Shown here: positions 53,103 to 61,249 of the stretch, piece after piece
Layout of the letters: each line of letters opens with the position of its first letter
Position numbering within the stretch: position 1 is the first letter of the stretch
DNA from: Bacteroidota bacterium
Lineage (GTDB): Bacteria > Bacteroidota > Bacteroidia > Flavobacteriales > Flavobacteriaceae
Direction of reading: 5' to 3'
NCBI GenBank assembly: GCA_023434025.1
Contig: JAEYTL010000021.1
Location: 124,001 to 188,000 of the forward strand
DNA: 64,000 nucleotides
The notes under the pieces: generated by a model
Seen by the model: the letters and a program-made list of their open reading frames with translations, nothing else
Told to the model about the DNA's origin: nothing
Database searches by the model: none
Made by a program: the position numbers and the translations under genes

Positions 53103-53789
53103 AGAAAGCCCCTGTTCACATGGAGCAGGGAGCTTTCAGGACCAATAAAACAAACACAAAAAACTATCTTTAATCCATCAGGCATACTAATATTAAACCT
53201 TCTTTTTAGAAACACCATTTTTACAGATGAAAACGCTTCAAAATATACACTGCACGCATCCTGGTATCGAACTGAATTCATCCACTATTCTTGTTCCTGT
53301 CTTACTTTATAACCCGTTTAATTCATACGAAACACTTAGTTCTATTGTCTTGGATATTATAAACAAATAATTTAGGTAAATAATTATATTTCACTATAAG
53401 TCATTTGATTATAATAAATTAAAAACAATTAACACCATTATTTTCATCATAAAATCCCTTTGCTTGTAAACTCATATACGTAAAAAAGCATGAGTTGGAT
53501 TTGTTTTATAGTTTCTTTTATATGCCATGTGAAACAATCTTATTTTTGCTGTTATTCTTAAGTTCATTTCAACTTTACAATCAACTGTAAAACGCCTTTT
53601 CTGTTCCGTATTTTGATTTTAATCAAAAAGGTAAACGAGTTTATGATTCGTTTTGAACACACAATAAGTCAAAATGAACACTTTTAAAAAGACAATATAC
53701 CTGAATTTTGTTCCCAGCAAATTAATACCGATTTTATAAAGACAATTTTTACCATAGCATCTATTTTTTAAATTTCATACATTTAAACC
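53103..53789. other. Long intergenic gap with possible leftward small RNA and AraC half-sites
   Basis: No protein gene is supported in 687 bp. At 53104-53137 an imperfect hairpin (GAAAGC-CCCTG with CAGGG-GCTTTC, one bulge) is followed on the minus strand by TTTATTTT, so it may end a leftward transcript. At 53611-53628 lies the palindrome TTTTGATTTTAATCAAAA. At 53654-53660 and 53675-53681 TGAACAC occurs twice with 21-bp spacing, possible half-sites for the AraC gene that follows. No -7 box for a minus-strand RNA was found. Confidence 0.4.
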
Positions 53790-54710
53790 ATGGAAAAGAC
53801 GAATAACAGTCCGTTACGAATTTCATCACTATCACAACTGCACGACTTAATGCAGTTACCCAAACCGTTGCATCCGCTGATCAGCATTGTGGATAATGAC
53901 AAAATGACAACGGTTAATTCCGAATTACTGAACAAAGCTTTTATTTTTGATTTCTATAAAATTTCTTACAAATATGCTACCCACGGAAAAATGGGTTATG
54001 GTCAGGGGTATTATGATTTTAATGAAGGCGGAATGATGTTTACCGCTCCCAATCAGCTCCTGTTTGCAGATAATGTGGAAGCCAAATATTGTGGTTTTAC
54101 GTTACTTTTTCATCCGGATTTTATTCGAAATTATCCTTTGGGAAAGAACATCAGGCAGTATGGTTTTTTTTCCTATGACACCAATGAAGCATTACATCTT
54201 TCTGAAACCGAAAAAAATACTATCACCGGATTGTTAGACAGCATAAACAACGAATTGCATACCACTATAGACGAAATCAGTCAGGATGTTATTGTTTCCT
54301 ATATGGAAGTGTTACTCAATTACAGCAATCGTTTTTACAAAAGACAATTCATCACCCGAAAAGCCGTTAGCAATGACATTTTAGTAAAAACCGAACAAAT
54401 TTTAGATCATTATTTCAATCAGGAAGAAACCTTGAAAAACGGATTGCCTACTGTTGAGTTTTTAGCCGCTGAAGTAAACGTTTCCAGCCATTATCTGAGT
54501 GATTTGCTTCGTAATTTAACCGGTCAGAACGCACAACAGCTCATTCATGCCAAACTCATTGAAAAAGCCAAAGAATACCTGATGACAACCCATCTTTCGG
54601 TAGCAGAAATTGCCTATCAACTGGGATTTGAATACCCGCAATCGTTCAGCAAACTCTTTAAAAAGAAAACAAATCTAACCCCATTGGCCTTTAAAAATTC
54701 CCTAAATTAA
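53790..54710 (+). CDS. AraC family transcriptional regulator (with MBL gene)
   Basis: The 306-residue protein has an N-terminal sensor-type region (about 1-190, including FNEGGMMFTAPNQLLFADNV and FHPDFIRNYPLGKNIRQYGF) and a C-terminal AraC DNA-binding domain (about 205-306) with two helix-turn-helices: VEFLAAEVNVSSHYLSDLLR and LSVAEIAYQLGFEYPQSFSK, ending FKKKTNLTPLAFKNS. The MBL-fold gene starts 3 bp after the stop, so the two are probably one operon. It is a paralogue of the AraC protein at 58583. Confidence 0.93.
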   Translation: MEKTNNSPLRISSLSQLHDLMQLPKPLHPLISIVDNDKMTTVNSELLNKAFIFDFYKISYKYATHGKMGYGQGYYDFNEGGMMFTAPNQLLFADNVEAKYCGFTLLFHPDFIRNYPLGKNIRQYGFFSYDTNEALHLSETEKNTITGLLDSINNELHTTIDEISQDVIVSYMEVLLNYSNRFYKRQFITRKAVSNDILVKTEQILDHYFNQEETLKNGLPTVEFLAAEVNVSSHYLSDLLRNLTGQNAQQLIHAKLIEKAKEYLMTTHLSVAEIAYQLGFEYPQSFSKLFKKKTNLTPLAFKNSLN

Positions 54711-54713
54711 TTA

Positions 54714-55841
54714 ATGAAACTTAAAAAAATATTAAAGCGAATGACCATCATACTCGTTAGCATTCTTGCTATACTCACTATTGCCCTGTTCTATTTTGTC
54801 AACCAACCGCAATTTGGCAAAGCCCCATCCGGTGAACGGCTGAAAAAAATAGCTGAATCACCGCAATTTCAAAACGGTAAATTTCAAAATTTTAATTTTA
54901 CACCTACGTTAACGGATGGCTATTCGATGACCGGGCTACTGTACAAGCAACTCTTCGGGAAACACCCTAACCGGAAGCCGGAAAACGGTATTCCCTCTGT
55001 TAAAACTAATTTAAAAGCCTTAAAACCGGATGAAAACATATTGGTTTGGTTCGGCCATTCCTCCTACTTTATTCAGGCAGAAGGCAAAACATTTTTAATC
55101 GATCCTGTTTTCAGCGGTAATGCCTCCCCTGTTCCCGGAAGCATGAAAGCTTACAACGGCAGTAATGATTACCAGGTTGCCGATCTGCCCGGTATTGATT
55201 ATTTGCTGATTACGCACGACCACTACGATCATTTGGATTATAAAACCATTTTGGAACTGAAAGACATCGTAAAAACGGTTATTACCGGACTTGGCGTAGG
55301 TTCTCATCTGGAATATTGGGGTTATGACACATCCAAAATCATCGAGAAAGACTGGAATGAAACCGAAGTTTTACCCGATAATGTAAAAATCCATACCACA
55401 CCGGCCCGTCATTTCTCCGGCAGAGGTTTCTCCCGAAACAATACACTCTGGCTGTCTTTTATCTTGGAAACACCAAAACGCAAGCTTTTTTTAGGTGGAG
55501 ACAGCGGTTATGACACACACTTTGCAGAAATCGGTAAAAAACACGGACCGTTTGATCTGGCTTTGCTGGAAAACGGACAATACAATGTAGCCTGGGAAGC
55601 CATTCACCTGCTGCCCGAACAATTTCTGAAAGCTGCCTCAGAATTGAATACAAAAAGGGTCATGCCCGTACATTCTTCCAAATTTACCCTGGCTATGCAT
55701 CCGTGGAATGAACCCTTGAACAAGGTTTCTGAATTCAGTCAAACACAGCAGATTCCATTGATTACCCCTCTGATTGGCGAAAAAGTACTGCTGGATGATG
55801 AACTGCAGGTTTTTAGACAATGGTGGAAAGACCTGAAATAA
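54714..55841 (+). CDS. Metallo-beta-lactamase fold hydrolase (NAPE-PLD/UlaG-like)
   Basis: The 375-residue protein starts with a probable membrane anchor or signal (MTIILVSILAILTIALFYFV, about 10-29). The MBL fold has LVWFGHSSYFIQAEGKTFLI (about 103-122), the metal-binding LITHDHYDHLD (HxHxDH, about 163-173), TTPARHFSGRG (third His, about 222), FLGGDSGYDTHF (bridging Asp) and MPVHSSKFTLAMHPW (last His). The sequence resembles the family of phospholipase-D-type N-acyl phosphatidylethanolamine hydrolases, but the substrate in bacteria is uncertain. It is translated 3 bp behind the AraC gene. Confidence 0.9.
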   Translation: MKLKKILKRMTIILVSILAILTIALFYFVNQPQFGKAPSGERLKKIAESPQFQNGKFQNFNFTPTLTDGYSMTGLLYKQLFGKHPNRKPENGIPSVKTNLKALKPDENILVWFGHSSYFIQAEGKTFLIDPVFSGNASPVPGSMKAYNGSNDYQVADLPGIDYLLITHDHYDHLDYKTILELKDIVKTVITGLGVGSHLEYWGYDTSKIIEKDWNETEVLPDNVKIHTTPARHFSGRGFSRNNTLWLSFILETPKRKLFLGGDSGYDTHFAEIGKKHGPFDLALLENGQYNVAWEAIHLLPEQFLKAASELNTKRVMPVHSSKFTLAMHPWNEPLNKVSEFSQTQQIPLITPLIGEKVLLDDELQVFRQWWKDLK

Positions 55842-55845
55842 ATTT

Positions 55846-56751
55846 TTACAGTTGCTTCCCTATCACTTTTCGGAATAAATCTTTTAACTGATTAATTTCA
55901 TTTTGATGCATCGTTTTCTTTCTGGTACCAAAATATAAAGTATTAATCAGTTTCTTTTCTCCTTCCCAAATTAATTGAATTTGATTATTATCGATTTCTT
56001 TCTGGCATAAAAAATCAGGAATGACCGCCAATCCGGTACCGCCAAAAAGACAACGTACAATGGAATTTAGATTTGGCACAATATAATTTGGTCGAAAATC
56101 GGGTTTTCTATCAAAATTCAATCCCCAGAACTGAAACAAATGTTCCATATCTCCGGTTGTCCCGTACCATTTTTGTTCTTTTAACCAATCTTCTACAGCT
56201 GATTTATCTTTCTTTTTTAAATATTTTTTGAATTCAGTAATATCGACCTCCTTTCCACCAACCAAAATGATTTTTTCACTTGAAAAAGGCTCATGATCAA
56301 TCGATAAGGAAGTTCCTTTTTTGGGTGTAATAATTAAATCCAAAATTCCTTTTTCCAATTGATCCAACATTTCCGGATATTCCCCAAAACTGATAATTAA
56401 ATTAAAATCTAAACTTGAAACAAATGGTTCCAAAGTGGTTTGAAAGGTTTCAAAACACATTCCGATACTTATCGTTGGTTTGTGCTTTTCGGTACTTTTT
56501 TGAAAGGTTTTTTCAATAGCTTCCAACTTTGTTAAAGGTTCATTAATAGCATTAAACAACACCTTGGCACGCTCAGTCGGAATCATTTTTCTACTTGTTC
56601 TATCAAATAATTTGTAACCAACATAGGCTTCCAACGAACTCAAATGTAAACTCACTCCAGGTTGCGAAATGAATAGGGCATCAGCAGCTCCGGTTAAGGT
56701 GCCTGTTTTATAGATTGCTTTAAAGGTGCGATACCATTCTAAATTGACCAT
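55846..56751 (-). CDS. LysR family transcriptional regulator
   Basis: The 301-residue protein has the N-terminal winged HTH (VNLEWYRTFKAIYKTGTLTG, then AADALFISQPGVSLHLSSLE, about 3-60) and the periplasmic-binding-like effector domain (about 90-295). Its gene is divergent from the mdaB-like quinone reductase gene, with 95 bp between starts. That region carries two copies of a T-N11-A palindrome. The layout strongly suggests it controls the quinone reductase operon. The stop lies only 4 bp from the converging MBL gene. Confidence 0.93.
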   Translation of the reverse strand: MVNLEWYRTFKAIYKTGTLTGAADALFISQPGVSLHLSSLEAYVGYKLFDRTSRKMIPTERAKVLFNAINEPLTKLEAIEKTFQKSTEKHKPTISIGMCFETFQTTLEPFVSSLDFNLIISFGEYPEMLDQLEKGILDLIITPKKGTSLSIDHEPFSSEKIILVGGKEVDITEFKKYLKKKDKSAVEDWLKEQKWYGTTGDMEHLFQFWGLNFDRKPDFRPNYIVPNLNSIVRCLFGGTGLAVIPDFLCQKEIDNNQIQLIWEGEKKLINTLYFGTRKKTMHQNEINQLKDLFRKVIGKQL

Positions 56752-56754
56752 TAA

Positions 56755-56801
56755 TATTATTTTTATAATACAAATGTATAAATTATATTATTTTTATAAT
56801 A
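56755..56801. promoter_or_regulatory. Two LysR-type sites between LysR and quinone reductase genes
   Basis: TATTATTTTTATAATA occurs at 56755-56770 and 56786-56801, exactly 31 bp apart (three helical turns). Each is a TATTAT/ATAATA palindrome with the T-N11-A form of LysR sites. They lie in the 95-bp divergent region. Confidence 0.7.
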
Positions 56802-56846
56802 TAGTATTGTCTCATAATTTTGTCGTGTAATTTAAACGATATAACA

Positions 56847-57455
56847 ATGAAACGTATTTTTATCATAAACGGCGGACAGCATTTTGCACATTCAGGTGGT
56901 GCATTCAATAAAACATTAACCTATTGGACAGTTAATTTTTTAAAAGAAAATGACTTTGACGTAAGAGTAACCGACATTAACGATGATTTTATTCCGATGG
57001 AAGAAGTGGAAAACTTTAAATGGGCTGATTTAATCATTTACAATACACCTATCTGGTGGTTTCAGGTACCTAACCGATTGAAAAAATATATCGATGAAGT
57101 TTTCACCGCCGGACATCAAAACGGGATTTACAGTAGTGATGGCCGTTCAAGCAAAAATCCGGCAATAAATTATGGTACCGGCGGACTGATGCATGATAAA
57201 CATTACATGGTCAACACTAGCTGGAATGCTCCGGATACTGCTTTCACGTTGCCGGGCGAATTTTTTAATCAAACTTCCGTAGATGATGGTGTACTGTTTG
57301 GTTTTCATAAGATGAATACTTTTGCTGGAATGTCAAAAATTCAAGGATTTCACTTTCATGATTTGGAAAAAAATGCCACGGCTGAACGTATTGCAAATTA
57401 TCACAAAGAATACCTCAATCATTTGGAAACCATCACTCAAAATCAATTAGTATGA
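56847..57455 (+). CDS. MdaB-like NAD(P)H quinone reductase
   Basis: The 202-residue flavodoxin-fold enzyme reduces quinones by two electrons using NAD(P)H and FAD. I chose the ATG at 56847 (MKRIFIINGGQHFAHSGG); the preceding in-frame codons fall in the promoter region. Visible blocks are INGGQHFAHSGGAFNKTLTY (flavin phosphate loop), NFKWADLIIYNTPIWWFQVP (about 61-80) and GTGGLMHDKHYMVNTSWNAP (about 112-131). The stop TGA overlaps the ATG of the next, broken gene (ATGA), so they were translationally coupled. The LysR gene and sites upstream suggest inducible expression. Confidence 0.92.
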   Translation: MKRIFIINGGQHFAHSGGAFNKTLTYWTVNFLKENDFDVRVTDINDDFIPMEEVENFKWADLIIYNTPIWWFQVPNRLKKYIDEVFTAGHQNGIYSSDGRSSKNPAINYGTGGLMHDKHYMVNTSWNAPDTAFTLPGEFFNQTSVDDGVLFGFHKMNTFAGMSKIQGFHFHDLEKNATAERIANYHKEYLNHLETITQNQLV

Positions 57456-57739
57456 AAATATATTTGACCGCTATTCTGAAAAGTAAACCTGAGTTTTTAC
57501 CCGAAGTCAAATCAACGTTACAAAATATGGTGGTTCACAGCTAAAAAGAAACGGCTTGTATTCAATATGATTTGCATCAAAGTCTGGAAGACCAAAACGT
57601 TTTCACTTTTTATGAGATTTGGGAAAATGAAGAAGGATTAGCTCAACATAACGAACAACCTTATATCAAAGCTTTTGGCAATTTAGTTACAGAAAAGCTT
57701 CAGGAAAAACCATTAATTTATATAGCTCAAAAAATATAA
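57452..57739 (+). pseudogene. Antibiotic biosynthesis monooxygenase (YgiN-like), nonsense mutation
   Basis: The ATG overlaps the stop of the quinone reductase gene. The frame reads MKIYLTAILKSKPEFLPE..NMVVHS, then a TAA at 57542-57544 (codon 31), then without a frame change KETACIQYDLHQSLEDQNVF, TFYEIWENEEGLAQHNEQPY and IKAFGNLVTEKLQEKP to a stop at 57737. The second part contains the ABM signature (C-x-QYDLH, FYEIWE). A single base change (CAA or GAA to TAA) would explain the loss. Reinitiation of a 60-residue fragment cannot be excluded but would lack the first strands. Confidence 0.9.
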
Positions 57740-57743
57740 GACA

Positions 57744-58526
57744 ATGAAAACAATAAAAATAATGATTGTACTTTTTACTTCTGTCTTGGTAATCAGTTGT
57801 GGCAATTCAAATTCAAAAGCAACAGAAACTATGGAACAAACAACAACAAAACCTCAAAAGAAAATCCTTTTTGTAGTAACCAGCCATGATAACAAAGGTA
57901 ATACAGGTGAAAAAACGGGTTATTATCTTGGGGAAGTATCCCATCCTTGGGAAGTTTTAACCGAAGCCGGATATGAAATTGATTTTGTTAGTCCAAAAGG
58001 TGGCGAACCTCCGGTAGATGGATTTGACTTAAAAGATCCTGTCAACAAAAAGTTTTGGGAAGACACTGTTTATCATAAGAAAATAAGTAACAGTATGAAA
58101 CCTTCCGAAGTAAATCCGGCGGAATATACGGCTATCTATTTTGCCGGTGGTCACGGTGCAATGTGGGATTTGCCGAATGATACCGCCATTGCAAAATTAG
58201 CCGCAACCATTTATGAACAAAACGGTATTGTTGCTGCTGTTTGCCATGGTCCGGCAGGTTTGGTGAATATTCAGCTTAGTGATGGTAATTATTTAGTAAA
58301 CGGTAAAAAAGTAAACGTTTTTACTAATGAAGAGGAAGAAATTGTAAAACTAACTAAAGTAGTTCCTTTTTTATTGGAAGATAAACTGAAAGAACGTGGT
58401 GGTCTTTTTGAAAAATCGGCACCTTGGCAACCACATGTTACCAGCGACCAACGACTCATTACCGGACAAAATCCGCAATCTGCTAAAGGAGTTGGAGAGG
58501 CTATTGTAGAGGCATTGAAAAAATAA
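57744..58526 (+). CDS. DJ-1/PfpI (Hsp31-type) lipoprotein
   Basis: The 260-residue protein starts with a lipoprotein signal (MKTIKIMIVLFTSVLVISCGN, Cys 19-20). The Class I glutamine amidotransferase-like fold shows KILFVVTSHDN, GEVSHPWEVLTEAGYEIDFV, YFAGGHGAMWD (about 132-142) and the nucleophile AAVCHGPAGLV (Cys about 166), with HPWEV-type residues as in Hsp31. These proteins detoxify glyoxals or act as chaperones. Anchoring in the envelope is unusual for the group. It starts 4 bp after the broken monooxygenase, so it belongs to the same LysR-controlled unit. Confidence 0.9.
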   Translation: MKTIKIMIVLFTSVLVISCGNSNSKATETMEQTTTKPQKKILFVVTSHDNKGNTGEKTGYYLGEVSHPWEVLTEAGYEIDFVSPKGGEPPVDGFDLKDPVNKKFWEDTVYHKKISNSMKPSEVNPAEYTAIYFAGGHGAMWDLPNDTAIAKLAATIYEQNGIVAAVCHGPAGLVNIQLSDGNYLVNGKKVNVFTNEEEEIVKLTKVVPFLLEDKLKERGGLFEKSAPWQPHVTSDQRLITGQNPQSAKGVGEAIVEALKK

Positions 58527-58540
58527 TTATCTGAATTTAA

Positions 58541-58582
58541 AAAACAACCGATTACATTTTATTGTGTATTCGGTTGCTTTTT
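58541..58582. terminator. Bidirectional terminator between the DJ-1 and AraC genes
   Basis: CAACCGATTACA (58545-58556) pairs with TGTATTCGGTTG (58565-58576) with one mismatch, flanked by A and T runs. Confidence 0.75.
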
Positions 58583-59500
58583 TTAATTAAACCCCGCCCG
58601 AAATTCCAACGGACTTTGGCTCGTTTTTGACTTAAACAATTTACTGAAAGACTGCGGATGCTCGAAACCTAATTCATAAGCAATTTCGGAAACAGACAAA
58701 GCAGTAGTAGAAAGTCTTTCCTTGGCTTTTTCAATAAGTTTTTCATGAATGTACTGCTGTGTACTTTTCCCGGTAAGAGCTTTCAGCAAACTACGAAGAT
58801 AACTTGGTGAAATATGCAGCTTATCCGAAATATATTGAACCGTAGGCAGACCTTTTGACAACAAATCTTCACTGCTGAAATAGGTATTCATCAACGCTTC
58901 CAACTGGTCAAGAACCTGGTGATTACTCTTTTTCCGGGTCAGGAACTGCCGTTGATAAAAACGTTCGGCATAATTCAACAAAGTCTCCAAATGAGAAATG
59001 ATGATGTCCTGGCTAAATTTATCCAAATTGGCCTGATACTCATTCTGAATGTTCTCCACAATTCCGTTTACAATGGCTTTCTCTTTATCTGAAAGAAAAA
59101 GAGCTTCGTTTACAGCATAATCAAAAAACGCATAGTTACGGATGCTCTTTGCCAAAGATGTGCCCCAGAAAAAATCAGGATGTATGGCCAAAATCCATCC
59201 GGAAAGATCATCTTCCGGCTCAGGCCCCGCTCCTCTCAGTATTTGATTGGGAGCCACGAAATACATCATTCCTTCATCAAAATCATAGGTTTGCTGACCA
59301 TAAAACAATTTATTGATAAATCCTTTTTTAAGCGAAATATAATAGAATTCAAGCAGCACACTTATTTCTCCTCCGTTTTCGGGAACCTGTAAATCGGCAT
59401 AATTCAACACCGTAATCAACGGATGCTCAGGACTGGGTAAGCCGAACATACGGTGTGCTTCGGTAATGGTTTTAATTCGTATCGGTTGCAGATTTGCCAT
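58583..59500 (-). CDS. AraC family transcriptional regulator (with DoxX operon)
   Basis: The 305-residue protein starts at the ATG at 59500 (MANLQPIRIKTITEAHRMF), 2 bp past the DoxX stop. It has an N-terminal region (about 1-190, YDFDEGMMYFVAPNQILRGA, AIHPDFFWGTSLAKSIRNYA) and a C-terminal AraC domain with VQYISDKLHISPSYLRSLLK and LSVSEIAYELGFEHPQSFSK. It closely resembles the AraC protein at 53790 over its full length (YERFYQRQF, FLTRKK and the C-terminal HTHs), suggesting local duplication. It is the last gene of a leftward unit of four. Confidence 0.92.
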   Translation of the reverse strand: MANLQPIRIKTITEAHRMFGLPSPEHPLITVLNYADLQVPENGGEISVLLEFYYISLKKGFINKLFYGQQTYDFDEGMMYFVAPNQILRGAGPEPEDDLSGWILAIHPDFFWGTSLAKSIRNYAFFDYAVNEALFLSDKEKAIVNGIVENIQNEYQANLDKFSQDIIISHLETLLNYAERFYQRQFLTRKKSNHQVLDQLEALMNTYFSSEDLLSKGLPTVQYISDKLHISPSYLRSLLKALTGKSTQQYIHEKLIEKAKERLSTTALSVSEIAYELGFEHPQSFSKLFKSKTSQSPLEFRAGFN

Positions 59501-59502
59501 AG

Positions 59503-59856
59503 TCAAATATAAAAATTTTTAAACGGATATTTTAACCAGATTAAGATCAATGGCATAGCAAGAAACGGAATTTCTATCAAAGCCATTTTGTAATCTCCGG
59601 CTTTTAGTGACAAAGCCATAATCAATATGATGATAATTGCGTTAAGAACATTACTCAAAAAGAAAGTTTGAGGAAAGAACAACATCAATCCTAAAATGAT
59701 GGAAAGTACACCAAAATAAGGCATTACAGATTTGGTTATTCCAAGATTAGCCATCATTTTTGCCTGTTCGGCTGTTACTGGTTGAAAAGCATCCCAACCG
59801 TGCTTAAGGCTAAGGAATGCTGATACTAAAACGAGTATAATACTAATTATTTTCAT
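59503..59856 (-). CDS. DoxX-like small membrane protein
   Basis: The 117-residue protein has four hydrophobic helices: MKIISIILVLVSAFLSL at the start, then VMPYFGVLSIILGLMLFF, NAIIIILIMALSLKAG and LIEIPFLAMPLILIWLKYPF. The layout matches DoxX-like proteins of Bacteroidota. Its function is unproven; relatives link to thiosulfate oxidation or membrane redox stress. It sits between the DUF2147 and AraC genes with gaps of 2 bp on both sides, which shows tight co-transcription. Confidence 0.8.
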   Translation of the reverse strand: MKIISIILVLVSAFLSLKHGWDAFQPVTAEQAKMMANLGITKSVMPYFGVLSIILGLMLFFPQTFFLSNVLNAIIIILIMALSLKAGDYKMALIEIPFLAMPLILIWLKYPFKNFYI

Positions 59857-59858
59857 TT

Positions 59859-60302
59859 TTATTGAACTCTTTTAAATTTCATGGTCTTACCCAATAAGGA
59901 AATTCCCAGATAACCCCGAAAATGAAGCTCATTTTCTGTTTTTAGCTTAGCTTTTAAACTATAAGTATATCCGTCACTGGGGTTGTATAATTTTCCGCCG
60001 GTATATTCACCGTCTTTGTAATCCAGGTTGGTGATGTTGATTATATTCTGTCGGGAACGGTTCCGTAATTTTTTATCAGGATTCTTAAAGTCTTTCTTTG
60101 GTGTTTTTCCATCGGGTTCAAACATATTGGACGCCCACAGAAGCCTTCCAAAATAGTGTCCGTCCTGTTTAAAAATGTCAAATTTCAGTTTCACGTCTCC
60201 GTCGATACTTTCCCATTGACCGATGATTTTATCGGCTGGTTGCTGGGCAAAGCTCAGGATAGAAACAAGCAACATCATCGTTGTTAAAAATAGTTTTTGC
60301 AT
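59859..60302 (-). CDS. DUF2147 exported protein
   Basis: The 147-residue protein has a signal peptide (MQKLFLTTMMLLVSILSFAQ) and the DUF2147 lipocalin-like fold: IIGQWESIDGDVKLKFDIFK, FGRLLWASNMFEPDGK, IINITNLDYKDGEYTGGKLY and a C-terminal LHFRGYLGISLLGKTMKFKR. DUF2147 proteins are periplasmic and may bind small ligands. It follows the SDR gene by 10 bp. Confidence 0.88.
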   Translation of the reverse strand: MQKLFLTTMMLLVSILSFAQQPADKIIGQWESIDGDVKLKFDIFKQDGHYFGRLLWASNMFEPDGKTPKKDFKNPDKKLRNRSRQNIINITNLDYKDGEYTGGKLYNPSDGYTYSLKAKLKTENELHFRGYLGISLLGKTMKFKRVQ

Positions 60303-60312
60303 TTGTTTACTT

Positions 60313-61095
60313 TTATAGGTTACTTTTTATTTTTTTAATTTCTCTGAATTCCCTGTGTCCGAACTTTAAAAGAGCACCCGGAAATAAGCGGCTGGCCAGT
60401 TTTATAACCCGGATTAAAGAAGGCTTTAGTTCTTTTTTATCCTGCTTAAGCCCTTTAATCGCCACGGTCACCATTTTATCAACCGTCATCATCATAGCCG
60501 GATCAGGCTGTTTTACCCAATCGTTCTGTAAATTAGTGCTAACACCCGGCGGAATCATTTCAAAAACTTTGATGTTGGTATCTTCCAATTGCAAACGCAA
60601 AGCTTGTGTATAGGCACGAACACCGGCTTTGGCAGCACTATAAACCGGAGCAGCTGAATAAGACATAAAAGCAATTCCTGAAGAAACATTGACAATTGCT
60701 GCCGATTTCTGTTTCTTCAAATGTGGTAAAAACTGATGCACCATCTGAATAGTTCCGCTTAAATTGACAGCGATTTCCCGGTTAATATTTTCCAGATCCA
60801 AAGATTGATCCTGCAAATCGATCAAACGCATCAAACCTGCGTTATTGACGATCATATTCAGGTTAGGAAAAAGCGTTGTAACCGTTTCGTATAAATCTTT
60901 AATGTCTTTTGGATTACTTACATCGCTTTGAAAAGTATGTACATTGGGAAATTGGTTTTTGGTTTTGTCCAATGCGTCTGAATTTCTACCGGTTACAATG
61001 ATAGTAGTGCCTTCTTCTGTAAGCTGTTTTACCAATTCCAGCCCTATTCCGCTGGTACCGCCTGTAATCAATACAGTACTGTTTTTTAAATCCAT
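60313..61095 (-). CDS. Short-chain dehydrogenase (DltE-like)
   Basis: The 260-residue protein has the SDR Rossmann motif VLITGGTSGIGLELVKQL (about 8-25), the NNAG motif (about 88), catalytic Ser (NVSSGIAFMSYSAAPVYSAAKAG, about 138-160) and YSAAK (Tyr about 153, Lys about 157). It lacks the N-terminal signal peptide. It heads the four-gene leftward unit with DUF2147, DoxX and AraC. Its length and EMIPPGVSTNLQ region resemble DltE-like reductases, whose substrates are uncertain. Confidence 0.9.
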   Translation of the reverse strand: MDLKNSTVLITGGTSGIGLELVKQLTEEGTTIIVTGRNSDALDKTKNQFPNVHTFQSDVSNPKDIKDLYETVTTLFPNLNMIVNNAGLMRLIDLQDQSLDLENINREIAVNLSGTIQMVHQFLPHLKKQKSAAIVNVSSGIAFMSYSAAPVYSAAKAGVRAYTQALRLQLEDTNIKVFEMIPPGVSTNLQNDWVKQPDPAMMMTVDKMVTVAIKGLKQDKKELKPSLIRVIKLASRLFPGALLKFGHREFREIKKIKSNL

Positions 61096-61189
61096 TTTTT
61101 CTGTTTTTGTTGATATTGCAAATTTCAGCCAACCTTAACAAGCAGGTGTATGCAAAACGACTTTTGATGTAGCCAAAAAAAAAATGAGG

Positions 61190-61232
61190 AAAATGAAAAA
61201 ATCCTGCTTTGAGAACAGGATTTTCATTTTAT
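61190..61232 (-). terminator. Terminator of the aldo/keto reductase gene
   Basis: AAAATCCTG and CAGGATTTT (about 61198-61224) form a stem with a CTTTGAGAA loop. Read on the minus strand it is followed by TTTTTCATTTT. Confidence 0.7.
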
Positions 61233-61249
61233 GGTAAAATCAATTGTAT

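Noticed and set aside
53261..53290. Possible tRNA fragment (GTTCGATACC-like) on the minus strand
   Set aside because: Only a TpsiC-like loop is visible; no matching acceptor stem, anticodon arm or D arm could be found.
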